Notes: generated by a model from the letters alone, not told the origin. Shown: positions 42,609 to 53,175, counted from the stretch's first letter. The stretch is DNA of 64,000 nt from Mesostigma viride (GCA_009746045.1 RPFO01000104.1:2200448-2264447); one strand, 5' to 3'. Program-made: numbers and translations.

Positions 42609-43587
42609 TCAGACTGGACGGGCAGTCTCGGGTCTTCGATGAATGAATTCCAGTGAATGCAAGATGAATTGCCGAGACCGACCTGTTAGCAAGGAAATTC
42701 GTCCTTTTCGTATGTTCAGACTGGACGGGCAGTCTCGGGGCTTCGATGAGTGAATTCCAGTGAATGCAAGATGAATTGCCGAGACCGACCTGTTAGCAAG
42801 GAAATTCAAGTCCTTTTCGTATGTTCAGACTGGACGGGCAGTCTCGGGGCTTCGATGAGTGAATTCCAGTGAATGCAAGATGAATTGCCGAGACCGACCT
42901 GTTAGCAAGGAAATTCAAGTCCTTTTCGTATGTTCAGACTGGACGGGCAGTCTCGGGGCTTCGATGAGTGAATTCCAGTGAATGCAAGATGAATTGCCGA
43001 GACCGACCTGTTAGCAAGGAAATTCAAGTCCTTTTCGTATGTTCAGACTGGACGGGCAGTCTCGGGGCTTCGATGAGTGAATTCCAGTGAATGCAAGATG
43101 AATTGCCGAGACCGACCTGTTAGCAAGGAAATTCAAGTCCTTTTCGTATGTTCAGACTGGACGGGCAGTCTCGGGGCTTCGATGAGTGAATTCCAGTGAA
43201 TGCAAGATGAATTGCCGAGACCGACCTGTTAGCAAGGAAATTCAAGTCCTTTTCGTATGTTCAGACTGGACGGGCAGTCTCGGGGCTTCGATGAGTGAAT
43301 TCCAGTGAATGCAAGATGAATTGCCGAGACCGACCTGTTAGCAAGGAAATTCAAGTCCTTTTCGTATGTTCAGACTGGACGGGCAGTCTCGGGGCTTCGA
43401 TGAGTGAATTCCAGTGAATGCAAGATGAATTGCCGAGACCGACCTGTTAGCAAGGAAATTCAAGTCCTTTTCGTATGTTCAGACTGGACGGGCAGTCTCG
43501 GGGCTTCGATGAATGAATTCCAGTGAATGCAAGATGAATTGCCGAGACCGACCTGTTAGCAAGGAAATTCAAGTCCTTTTCGTATGT
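42609..43587 (+). repeat. 109-bp tandem array x 9
   Basis: Units start at 42609, 42716, 42825, 42934, 43043, 43152, 43261, 43370 and 43479. Inner units are practically identical; the outermost carry variants (first unit 107 bp). Each unit holds an inverted pair CAGTCTCGG/CCGAGACC and a doubled AGTGAAT. The array ends 55 bp before the Tudor-like gene. Confidence 0.97.
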
Positions 43588-43641
43588 GCGCGAAACATGA
43601 GGGGTGGGAAAACGGAATAAGCACAGAAAACGGAATCAGCG

Positions 43642-43932
43642 ATGGCGGAGAAGACGGCGATGGCACTTTTCAAATCGCATGTCATGGACGTGCACGAGCC
43701 GGAATGGTTGGTGGGGACCCCGGTATGCAAGATATTTTCAGGCCCAAACTCAGGGGAGAAGCGGTATCATGCCCATGTGACGGCGTTTAATAAGGAGCAC
43801 AACATGGTCCATGTGCTCTACACAGACGGGGACGATGAAATAGTAGGGTTAGATGAGGTGCGAGCTGCGCTTTGCGCATGCCCAGGTGTAGAGTTACCCA
43901 ATCTGCCACCCGACTCGACTGCGCGAGGTTAG
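43642..43932 (+). CDS. Small Tudor-like domain protein
   Basis: A 96-residue frame. Residues about 22-65 read LVGTPVCKIFSGPNSGEKRY, then HAHVTAFNKEHNMVHVLYTD and GDDEIVGLDEV. This is the plant Tudor/Agenet-like pattern G-x-V-x-K-x-F...Y-x-x-x-V-x-x-(F/Y)-x...V-x-Y-x-D-G-D-x-E, a beta-barrel that usually reads methylated histones. The ATG at 43642 is the first in frame and follows a GCGATGG context. Just downstream, another frame reads KRRPPHII then DDSDSD and a stop (about 44000-44060), a plausible nuclear C-terminus that would need a frameshift or a very short intron. The gene lies inside the foldback element, so it may be captured cargo. No second copy is seen in the window. Confidence 0.6.
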   Translation: MAEKTAMALFKSHVMDVHEPEWLVGTPVCKIFSGPNSGEKRYHAHVTAFNKEHNMVHVLYTDGDDEIVGLDEVRAALCACPGVELPNLPPDSTARG

Positions 43933-44149
43933 GCGGAGATAGTAGAGTGCGTTCGGATCGAAGCAGGTCGCACACCGGGGCACGGCTAGCAAGCAAGCGA
44001 AGGCGACCCCGCGCCACAAGCGCCGCCCTCCCCACATAATTGATGACTCAGACTCAGACTAGCCTTATTGATGTGAGTTTAAATTTTTCAGTTTTAGATC
44101 CCAGCGTGCAACATACAGGGATGAAAAGCACTTTAACATGTATTATTGT

Positions 44150-44215
44150 GCTCTGCGACTCCCCAATAGGAGCGCGTGTTTTATCAATGAATTATTTAAT
44201 TAATAATTTTTTCAG
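44150..44215 (+). repeat. LINE-type 3' end
   Basis: GTGCTCTGCGACTCCCCAAT followed by AGGAGCGCG and a TTAAT-rich tail: a diverged CAAC-loop hairpin end. Confidence 0.6.
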
Positions 44216-44327
44216 TTGGAAATGACGTCAAAACTGGGCTGAGTTTAAATGTTACTTATATATATATACTGTCCTGAGCCAGTAGACATCGCGCCTTACG
44301 CGGATCCGCGCTTTTTACGTTTCAGTT

Positions 44328-44527
44328 CAGACAACTGGTCTCAGACATGCACGGGGCTCGGCGTGCCATGCTTCCACGTTTGTTGTCTCTTTTCAGACAA
44401 CTGGTCTCAGACATGCACGGGGCTCGGCGTGCCATGCTGCCACGTTTGTTGTCTCTTTTCAGACAACTGGTCTCAGACATGCACGGGGCTCAGCGTGCCA
44501 ATGCTTCAGTCCACGTTTGTTGTCTCT
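44328..44527 (+). repeat. 66-bp tandem repeat x 3
   Basis: Units begin CAGACAACTGGTCTCAGACA at 44328, 44394 and 44460. The length is a multiple of three, so all forward frames stay open across it (RQLVSDMHGARRAMLPRLLS repeats), but no gene context is seen. Confidence 0.95.
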
Positions 44528-44529
44528 TT

Positions 44530-46230
44530 TCATATACTGTCACATGTCACCATTTGAGCTCAGATCGAATGAGCCCAATTTTTGTAGGTGGTCTAGTATT
44601 ATGGTTTAAATGTTGCTTGCAAGAATCCAGCTTGATATGAGTTCATTTGGTCATGATTCCTATTTGTTTCATGTAAGAAACCGGTGCAAATGGCGTAAAA
44701 CTGCATATTCATACTGTCACATGTCACCATTTGAGCTCATAATGAGCCCAATTTTTGTAGGTGGTGTAGTATTATGGTTTAAATGTAGCTTGCAAGAATC
44801 CAGCTGGATATGAGTTCATTGGTTCATGATTCCTATTTGTTTCATGTAAGAAACCGGTGCAAATGACAAAAGGTTGCATATTTATACTGTCACATGTCAC
44901 CATTTGAGCTCATAATGAGCCCAATTTTTGTAGGTGGTCTAGTATTATGGTTTAAATGTAGCTTGCAAGAATCCAGCTCGATATGAGCTCATTTGGTCAT
45001 GATTCCTATTTATTTCGTGTAAGAAAACGATGAAAATGGCGTAAAACTGCATATTTATACTGTCACATGTCACCATTTGAGCTCATAATGAGCCCAATTT
45101 TTGTAGGTGGTGTAGTATTATGGTTTAAATGTAGCTTGCAAGAATCCAGCTGGATATGAGTTCATTGGTTCATGATTCCTATTTGTTTCATGTAAGAAAC
45201 CGGTACAAATGACAAAAGGTTGCATATTTATACAAAAGGTTGCATATTTATACTGTCACATGTCACCATTTGAGCTCATAATGAGCCCAATTTTTGTAGG
45301 TGGTGTAGTATTATGGTTTAAATGTTGCTTGCAAGAATCCTGGCAGCTCGATATGAGTTCATTTGGTCATGATTCCTATTTGTTTCATGTAAGAAACCGG
45401 TGCAAATGACGAAAAGCTGCATATTTACACTGTCACATGTCACCATTTGAGCTCAGAATGAGCCCAATTTTTGTGGGTGGTCTATTTTCATGGTCTAGAT
45501 GCTGCTTGCAAGAATCCAGCCTGAAATGAGTTCATTTGTTCACTATTCATATTTGTTTCATGTCAGAAAAGGGGGAAAATGACGAAAAACTGCACATGTA
45601 TGCTGTCACATGTCACCATTTGAGCTCATAATGAGCCCAATTTTTGTGGGTGGTCTATTTTCATGGTATAAATGCTGCCTGCAAGAATCCAGCCTGATAT
45701 GAGTTCATTTGTTCACTATTCATATTTGTTTCATGTCAGAAAAGGGGGAAAATGACGAAAAACTGCACATGTATGCTGTCACATGTCACCATTTGAGCTC
45801 AGAATGAGCCCAATTTTTGTGGGTGGTCTATTTTCATGGTCTAGATGCTGCCTGCAAGAATCCAGCCTGAAATGAGTTCATTTGTCCACTATTCATATTT
45901 GTTTCATGTAAGAAAAGGGGGAAAATGACGAAAAACTGCACATGTATGCTGTCACATGTCACCATTTGAGCTCAGAATGAGCCCAATTTTTGTGGGTGGT
46001 CTATTTTCATGGTCTAGATGCTGCCTGCAAGAATCCAGCCTGAAATGAGTTCATTTGTCCACTATTCATATTTGTTTCATGTAAGTAAAGGGGGGAAATG
46101 ACGAAAAACTGCACATGTATGCTGTCACATGTCACCATTTGAGCTCAGAATGAGCCCAATTTTCGTGGGTGGTCTGTTTTCATGGTCTACATGCTGCCTG
46201 CAACAGTCCAGCTTTAGGTACCCTCAGATC
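44530..46230 (-). repeat. Satellite array, right arm (about 175 bp), inverted
   Basis: About nine to ten units of the reverse-orientation satellite (CCAATTTTTGTAGGTGG or GTGGGTGGTC blocks). Inner units (44530-45420) are more diverged from the left arm than the outer ones (45430-46190). Confidence 0.93.
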
Positions 46231-46779
46231 TGAAAGATTTTTTTTTTACTCATTTGAAGACTTGTGAAATTGAGCAAACACCTATGAATCCCCTCTATGT
46301 CCAACTTGTGTTCTAGTGTAAATTCAAGTATTGTGCTATTAATGTGACGAATTCTGGCATGATTGGGCCACATATGTGCTGGCAAGGGCTTCATAAGTTT
46401 GAAAATAATGCACCAAAACGGTGTTTTGGCTCATGTATGCCAGAATTATAGCACATAGTTTGGTCCTACATTGCATACTTAAGGGCGGTTTTTGTCTTTG
46501 GATGTAAATTAATAAGCATAACCATCTCCTGCTGAATTGGACTACATTTACTACTTGTGTGTGGCTGCTATGCCTCCATATGCCTGGAAAACATCGTTTT
46601 TTGCCCTTTTCCACGTCACGGTTTGATGCTAAAAATAGGTCAGTTGGCCCCCCAAGTTATGTGATGTGAACAGGGTCCTAGGGGGACCTTACGTCCAGGA
46701 AGGCACCCCGATCTGACTATATGCGTGGGAGATATGACCCCATGTAACAAAAAAGGCCATTTTTAGGTGATGTGTCCAC

Positions 46780-46935
46780 ATCTTGTGGTTGATCATCAGG
46801 TCCCCGCCCCTCCAGTACACCTTGGGCTTCTGGGGGTCCTGCTTATGGCGGAGGTATTCCGGCCACCGGTCGCGTCGCTGCTGTTGCTGAGCGGGGGTGA
46901 GGTCGTCATCCAGCGTCCAGGTGAGGTCGTGCAAC
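46780..46935 (-). pseudogene. ORF1 C-terminal fragment
   Basis: The minus strand encodes TWTLDDDLTPAQQQQRRDRW, then KVYWRGGDLMINHKMW: a diverged version of the ORF1 C-terminal domain seen at 10060-10240. It is cut by copy B of the TIR element. Confidence 0.8.
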
Positions 46936-46939
46936 CGAT

Positions 46940-47030
46940 ACAAACCCATAGATGCCCCTTTCTCAGGGCTATGTGTTACATATGCTCCCAACGGAGCTAT
47001 GATTTTAATTAATTAATTAATTAATATAGT
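46940..47030 (+). repeat. Retroposon 3' end
   Basis: GCTCCCAACGGAGCTATG hairpin followed by a TTAA tail (47008-47026). Confidence 0.8.
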
Positions 47031-47100
47031 CAGATCGCGTTTTCCGCGGACCGGCACTGAACGCAAATGGTTTTCACCTTTGCGGCGTGCCAAATCAGAA
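47031..47100 (+). repeat. 386-bp repeat fragment
   Basis: CAGATCGCGTTTTCCGCG, CACTGAACGCAAA and TTTCACCTTTGCGG match the last 70 bases of the 386-bp family. Confidence 0.85.
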
Positions 47101-47187
47101 TATAGTCACTATCGGGGGATATAATCCTCATCTGAGCAGTAGTATACGAGAATGCTCATAACTTTTTATTCAGGTCATGAAATTACA

Positions 47188-47442
47188 GAGCCACGCTTTA
47201 GCCTTTGTATAGCTATGCTGATCTTCCCCCCCCATGACAGGCTCCCCCTTCGCTGGGCATAGCTTGAAGATCATGGGGATGCACGTGCCCTGGTGCACCT
47301 AGAGCAAGGGTCCTTTACATACCCACCCTTGCAGGAAGTAGCTTAGGATGTATGATAGGCCATATGCCCCGGCCCTCTCAAGGGCTATGTGCTACATATA
47401 CTCCCAACGGAGTTATGTTACAATTCAATTCAATTCAATTCA
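47188..47442 (+). mobile_element. Short retroposon copy with 11-bp TSD
   Basis: ATGAAATTACA lies at 47177-47187 and 47443-47453. The 255-bp insert has a CAATT-repeat tail. Confidence 0.92.
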
Positions 47443-47963
47443 ATGAAATTACACCGGGTTGGTTGCAATAGAATCGTCTTCTCAAGACGAACACGTTGAT
47501 ATCATTTCCGGCAGCCATCGCCCAAGATTTCGCAAGCTATCAGAAAACTCGGCTCAGGCGAAGTTCGTCTTTTCCAGATCCAAGCTATGGTGGAATCACA
47601 GCCAGCAGCCTCCCACCCTCACGCAGATCGGGAGGAAACTGCGCCTACCACCGCGGCCATTTCGCAGCTGCTCGCAGATGTGGAAAACCTAGCGACACAG
47701 CCACCGGCTGACGGGGCGGCCATTACCGCCCCCTCCAAGCGGCTTTGCACCGGCCCAGCCGACGAGATGGACAGCTAGCCAGATCCCTCCGCCATTGGCT
47801 GCATTTTCCAGCGAGGTAATCGGCCGTGAGGAAGCCCCCCTGGACGACGCTATCGACGGTACGCTGTTTTTAACCCAGCGTCTTTCATGCCCACGGAGGT
47901 TGTATCCGAGCACGAGTTCTTTTCGCTTACCGCCGAGCAGGCGCAGGCCTTCCTGCGCTACAT

Positions 47964-49602
47964 TAATTAATTAATTAATAGACACGTGACTGCGTCACGT
48001 GAGCATAAGTCCTTGAGCAGTGGGAGGGGAACATGGGATGCGGAATGGATGGTATAAGCTATCTAGGTCCTAGTTACAGGGGTGTGGGCACCGCGGCCCG
48101 AATCCCTATGAATGCCATACTTGGTCACGTACGCGGAGCCCCCACAGGCTTGGGGGTGGTCTCCTTCATCACGACTTGCCATCTGTCCTTGCGCACCATC
48201 TGCCTCCTTATTACAGACAAACCAGGAGGCTGCCCGGCCCCTGCCCGGGGGTGAGCCCGTCACGTCTAGTGTAGCACATGTCCATGCCGAGTCGATCTAT
48301 CACGAAATGTCCACGGGTGCATGGCGGCCCTGCCGCGCGCGGCCGGGGGCACGCCAGGTTAGGACATATCGCCCAGGCTGGGCGGGCTTGGTGCCAGCTA
48401 GTCTATCTGAGGTATCTACCTGATCTGTGCGGGCCAGGTGCCCGGCTAGACCCAGGCGTCTGTGCCTAATAATGTGGGAAACATAGGGCAAATCAGCGTA
48501 CAAATTCTCATTACTACTGATGTGCAAACCGAAGGGGATGTTAAGGGCCTTGCGCAGCATCTTGGTGACGGCGCCGTCGAGTCGTTGCTCCAGCGCCTGC
48601 GTCAGTGCCCACGTCTCGGCGCCGTAGGTCAGGATCGTCAGAATGACGACCTTGAAGAGGTCACGCTTGACGATCCGGGGTAGGGCGGGGTTGCTCCACC
48701 AGCGGCGGTGGTCATGGAGGTGCGCCCACGCCATGCCGATCCGTGTCGTCATGTCGTCCTCGCAGTCGGGAAGCCAACTGCCGAGCAGCTTGAAGCGGCC
48801 TGAAGGAGGGCCGGTAGTTGACCTCGGCATCGTCTAAGAGGCGGAGTGTGGTTGGGGGCCCTGCCATGCCGAGGGCCAGGGCCTCCGTTTTGGGGCTGAT
48901 TTCTAGACCATGCAACCGCCCGAGCCTCGAGCGCCAGGCAGTCCAGCCAAAGTTGGGCAGACTCCGGCTTCTCGATGAGCGTGATGTCGTCGGCATAAAT
49001 GAGGTCAGCTAGTAAATTCTGCTGGTTAGTCGGCCCCCCTTCTCCAGGCTCGTTCGTGATCGCTAGGCCAGGGGCACGGCCTGCAATGCTAGCAAAGCGA
49101 GCACGTGCCTGGCGCATAACATAATCCACTACAATAATAAACAGGTACGGCGACAGGACGCAACCCTGCCAGGCGCCGGTCTGCAGTGGGCATGGCGGGG
49201 TAAAGCGGTGTTGAGTGCGCACCGAAGTGGTCGACCCCTAGCTCATCATACAGCGTGCGGATGACGGTAATCAGGAGAGTGGGGACGCGAGCGCGAGCAA
49301 GTACAGCCCATAGAGCGTCCCAGAGGACAGAATCAAAAGCCTTGATGAAGTCGACGAAGATCAGGATGGCGAGAAACTCACCAGGTTGCAGGAGAGCGAT
49401 TTCGTCGAAGAGGCGACGCGCGACGAAGATGGCCATGACGGTGTTGCGCCCAGGACGGAAGCCCATTTGACTTTCCCCAAGGTGACAGTCGAGAGCAGAA
49501 CGAAGGCGGTTGAGGATCATGCGCATGAACAACTTGAGTGCGGCGCTCTGGATGCAGACTCCTCTGTAGTTGGCAGGCCGGTCGTCAGGGGAACCTTTGT
49601 TT
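47964..49602 (-). mobile_element. LINE 3, 5'-truncated, nested in another LINE
   Basis: TTCCTGCGCTACAT (14 bp) at 47950-47963 and 49603-49616 is the target-site duplication. The 3' end at the left has a CACGTGAC-GCA-GTCACGTG hairpin (47982-48001) and a TTAA-repeat tail (47964-47979). Confidence 0.95.
48300..49600 (-). pseudogene. Non-LTR reverse transcriptase, broken
   Basis: On the minus strand: GSPDDRPANYRGVCIQSAAL (49590), LGESQMGFRPGRNTVMA (49470), FVDFIKAFDSVLWDALWAVL (49355), a frameshift near 49225, GAWQGCVLSPYLFIIVVDY (49170), LIYADDITLIEKPESAQLWL (49000), another frameshift near 48900, then LLGSWLPDCEDDMTTRIGMA, YGAETWALTQALEQRLDGAV and HLARTDQVDTSDR. All RT catalytic Asp residues are present but spread over three frames. 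The protein is of the same type as the other two RTs in the window. Confidence 0.92.
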
Positions 49603-51195
49603 TTCCTGCGCTACATGGCCGCCCGCAAACTTGTGATCTATGCACCAGGCAGGCCAGGCGACACCATCCCAGTAGAAGACATTGCCGACATGGATCGAGG
49701 AGCCACCGCTTCGACTTTCTGTATTCTTGAGCCACGCGCAGGCCCCCAGCCTCCGGGCACTCATTGCCGCCTTAGATACCAAGATGGCAGCCGAGCACGG
49801 CCCCGCCAACACTCCTAGCGCTTCCCCGGAAGCGGACCTGCAACAGCTCAACCAGAAAGTCGCGGACATGGCTGCCCAGCTAGGCGACCTGTCAACTGCA
49901 TCTCTGCGCCAGGACACCGCCAAGAGCTACGCACCAGCATGGCTGAGGTGAAGGCAGCCCTGGCCACCTCGCCCCAGCAAGCCGCCCCATCGCCTCCCAT
50001 GGCTAAGTCGGCACGTACCATGGTGAAGCAGGCGGACATTGCTAACATGATGGCGGACGCTGCACGGCGGGCCGGGGGCAGCGGCCCACAAGACCGCAGT
50101 TGAGGACGACCAACGATCACGCAGTATTGTGGTATGTTGCTTCGAGGCCGTGCCGGTCCCCAGGAAACGGACCTCATGCTTGCACAACGCCTGCACCGGA
50201 GCCTCATAGATAGTGGGCCGGCTGCAGTTGGGCAACGAACGCATCCGCATTCAGTCGGCAGCATGGATGGCAGGCCAACCTGGCCCCATCTGGGTGACCT
50301 TCACGGCGGTGTGGCCAGCAAGGTGAAAGTCCTCAGTGCAGGCCTGCAAGATCCTGGGCGGGCGAGGAGCGCCCAGCATCGACGTACGATCTACTCTCCC
50401 CAGCCCAGCTCGTCATCAAGAACGGCAGCCTTGCTGGGCAGCGAGGCAGCGGTCCAGGCCAGGCACGACCGCATTCGCACCTGCGTCCGCGCCTTGTCAA
50501 CGACACCCCCGTTCTCTTCATTAACGGGAAGCGCACGGACTGTGCAAGCTCCGAACAAGCGGCACAACTGCCACGCTCCCAGCCAGCCCCAGCTGCATCG
50601 TCGTCGTCAACGCACGTCCCCGGTATGGAGGGCGCCTGGTAAGGGCACACCCTCGCGGCCTCGCGGTACAATAGGCTTTGGGCACAGCCTTTATTAATAA
50701 ACAAGCCCCTTTCCATCCCCATGTCGCACCGTGCGAGCATTATCAGGATGCAAGGTCGCCAGGCACGCCACGGTCAACCCTTCCGCCAATTTACCAGCCT
50801 CGATCACACGCCTCCTGGGCCGCCTTGCATGAGCGGGATGAGGCTCAGTCAACACGCCAGCGACCCCAGACAGGACGGAGACGACGCATATCCGCCCTGA
50901 TGAAAGAAAGACTCCATGCGCTGAAAAGCATGAACCCCAATCGCCACCCTCCTCCCCCCCCACCCCCACCTCCAGCACTACCCTTCTCCACCCCCACCTC
51001 CACCCCCCGGCAGCCCCCCGCTAATTAATATAGGGCAACAGCCCATTCTTGGTATTGCAAGCTTTAATGTGCGCCCCCTCCCTGCAGATCCTTCTACGAG
51101 CGGCGGCACCCCAGCACGCCAACGCGTCGATGAGCTGATCGCCTTGTACGTGCGCCGACAACAAGATCGATCGCCCGGTCCTCTTCGACAACAAG

Positions 51196-51349
51196 CCATG
51201 CCCTAGCTCTTGTATAGCCATGATGATCTTCCCCCCCATGACAGGCTCCCCCTTAGCTGGGCATAGCTTGATAGATCATGGGGGTGCAGGTGCCCTGGCG
51301 CACCTAGAGCAAGTGTCGCTTACATTCCCACCCTTGCAGGAAGTAGCCC
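51196..51349 (+). mobile_element. Retroposon copy, part 1 (split by hAT-like element)
   Basis: It starts at GCCATGCCCTAGCTCTTGTA and runs to the AGTAGCCC target site. The rest is at 53176-53280 with hairpin and TTAA tail. Confidence 0.9.
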
Positions 51350-53167
51350 CAGTGTTTCTGCTAACGCACCGGTACCGGTAATTCTCCGGTAATTACCGGT
51401 GCCCCCCCGGCCGACCGGTATGCTATATGCCAAGCAGGAAACCCCCCCGGCCGACCGGTATGCTATATGTCAAGCAGGAACCCCCCCCCGACCGACCGGT
51501 ATGCTGTGTTCAGAGCAGGAACCCCCCCCCGGCCGACCGGTAAGCCATGCCCGGGCTGACCTGGTCGACCGGGAAGCAAATAATGCCGGCCGAGGTTCCC
51601 CTGTTTCCCCGTCAGACAAACCCGGTACTTATATACTGACTATTACAAAATATCAATTTCGATTAGTATATGTTACTATTCCCGGCACTTGCAAATAGTT
51701 TGCACATTGCTGCCATGCTAACACCTCCACCGAATGTAAATTCCGACACAGCAGAGCCCTACTGAATGCCCGACGAAAACCAGTGCGCCAGGGCATGGAA
51801 TCTCGCGCGACGGTCCTATCGTAGCTACAAGATACCTTACTGATGAGGTTAAAATAGTATAGTGCGTGACCCTCAGATGCAGTATTAAAAAAATAATCAT
51901 GGGCAACGGCTCGTCAAGGCTAGGCGAATTTGCACAAACATTGCTCGCTCGCGACTTGAGTTGTCGTTGTTGTTGCCCACTTTTAATACCGGCCGGCGTG
52001 AGCTTGACCAGCACAAATCTCGTTGTTGTTGATGTTGAGTTGAGTTGAGTTCTTGGACGTGCTAACAACTACTGTTGATCGAGGAGGGGCTAAAGTTTCA
52101 ACTTCAATTTGTGAGCAAATAGATTATCCGTACCCAAGTAACAAAAGGCGTGGCGCGGTGCAGATCTGACGTCCTATAACGAATGGGTCAGCACTCAGCA
52201 CTTGGCAGCCGGCAATTCCAGTCTGTCAAGTGCGTAGACTTGAGCGGGTAACAAATGCGCTGCAGAATGCCTGCAGCAGTAGGTACGCAACACGATGTAA
52301 AGGTGCTGAGCCGCTAGACGATGCATAAAGTTCACGGCAGTCGAGCCAGCTGACTTTGTTTTGCGTGTTTTCTAATCCTACATTTTTCGATAGTGCGCTA
52401 GAGAAGTGAATCATGACGAAGAAGAAAGAGCCCCCGATTCCCCTGGGCTACAAGTTCAAGGACCATTTCACATGAGGTGGTGGCGTTTTGACCTTGGCTG
52501 GCAGTACGAGCGGTCGCCGGGCTTTGGGCACGGTCGTTACACACCAGGCGCAGGCAGGCAACGAGTTAGAAGGGGACGACACTGATAAGACGAATGGGGA
52601 TGAGGGTGCCGTAGAGCAGGGCGATGCAGGTGGCTCGGCGCACCCACAGCGCGAAATTCATGGCGGTGATGTTCCGGAGCAGGCCATGTCGGAGCAGGTT
52701 GTTTCGACTCCGGCCTATGGGTGTATACGGTGCATGCAAACCCTAAGGCGGCATCGTGTGAGGTCACGCCAATAATGTATGGGTGAGCTACTGTGAGCTA
52801 CATAGCCTACAAGTGATGACAACTATGTTTTGTAACCTCCTATTGTGACTAGGCATGCTTGTATGCATGCTAAATTATCATTTTCGTATGTTTTATTAGG
52901 GAGCCCTGCGTATGCCAAGGCTATGTGAATCAGGAGTCAGGGCACAAGCAGCCCACTAAGGCAAGGCTTCAAAGTTTAGGATAAATTATATAACTGTATA
53001 AGAAATCCTATTGGGTTTTTATTTTTCTAAAAAAAATTCGCCAACATCCGGGGGGGGTGGAGCCCCCCCCGGCCCCCCCCCCCGGCCCCGGCCGCTTCGC
53101 GGCCTCGGCCGGACCCCCCCCCCTACCGGAGTTACCGGAACCCCCCCACCCCTTAGCAGAAACACTG
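51350..53167. mobile_element. hAT-like element 2, non-autonomous
   Basis: The 8-bp target-site duplication AGTAGCCC lies at 51342-51349 and 53168-53175, inside a retroposon. The TIR CAGTGTTTCTGCTAA is at the left; the right end is its inverse with AGG following. Subterminal GGCCGACCGGTATGC blocks repeat four times at the left (51400-51545), and a GGCC/CCGG-rich segment sits at the right (53050-53150). No transposase. A tiny frame at 52412 (MTKKKEPPIPLGYKFKDHFT) is unassigned. Confidence 0.9.
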
Positions 53168-53175
53168 AGTAGCCC

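Larger units (their letters stand above)
41033..46295. mobile_element. 5.26-kb foldback element with satellite arms
   Basis: The terminal inverted repeat GAGGGGATTCATAAGTGTTT is followed by about 12 more matching bases, with one mismatch, at both ends. The 3-bp target duplication TAT lies at 41030-41032 and 46296-46298, and copy A holds the empty site. The left arm is a 173-bp satellite in one orientation and the right arm a 175-bp version in the opposite orientation. Between them lie a 109-bp x 9 array, a Tudor-like gene and a 66-bp x 3 array. The layout recalls foldback transposons, with a 3-bp TSD as in PIF/Harbinger-type elements. No transposase is seen. Confidence 0.85.
37699..46774 (-). 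mobile_element. 5-kb TIR element, copy B, with two nested insertions
   Basis: The same CACATCACCTAAAA termini as copy A, inverted. Homology runs 37699-40626 (to copy A about 15400-10730, without the hAT-like insert) and 46299-46774 (copy A 10246-10720). Between them sit a 386-bp repeat and a foldback element. The net length is 3414 bp. It is inserted next to an ORF1 C-terminal fragment (46780-46935). Confidence 0.87.
47587..50690 (+). pseudogene. LINE ORF1-like protein, interrupted
   Basis: The first segment reads DREETAPTTAAISQLLADVE; just before LINE 3 comes LTAEQAQAFLRY, resuming as MAARKLVIYAPGRPGDTIPV at 49617. Further on are a Gln/Leu-rich coiled-coil-like stretch (ADLQQLNQKVADMAAQLGDL, 49830-49890), an RRM-like block (ERIRIQSAAWMAGQPGPIWV then TFTAV, about 50235-50310) and SPAQLVIKNGSLAGQRGS. 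Several frame changes and stops make it dead. The layout (coiled coil then RRM) is that of an L1-type ORF1, diverged from the ORF1-only family. Confidence 0.65.
47454..51195 (+). mobile_element. LINE 5' half (ORF1 plus endonuclease start), split by LINE 3
   Basis: ORF1 material at 47587-47963 continues at 49617 once LINE 3 and one TSD copy are removed. Near 51040 a new frame begins GIASFNVRPLPA, the usual N-terminal signature of an APE-type LINE endonuclease. It stops at 51195, where a retroposon copy begins. The reverse transcriptase half is missing. Confidence 0.8.

Noticed and set aside
42609-43587. CRISPR-like array of regular repeats
   Set aside because: Whole 109-bp units are repeated with no variable spacers, in a eukaryotic context.
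52412-52775. Small frames starting MTKKKEPP and a downstream acidic frame as a gene
   Set aside because: Too short, no recognisable domain, inside a non-autonomous element.
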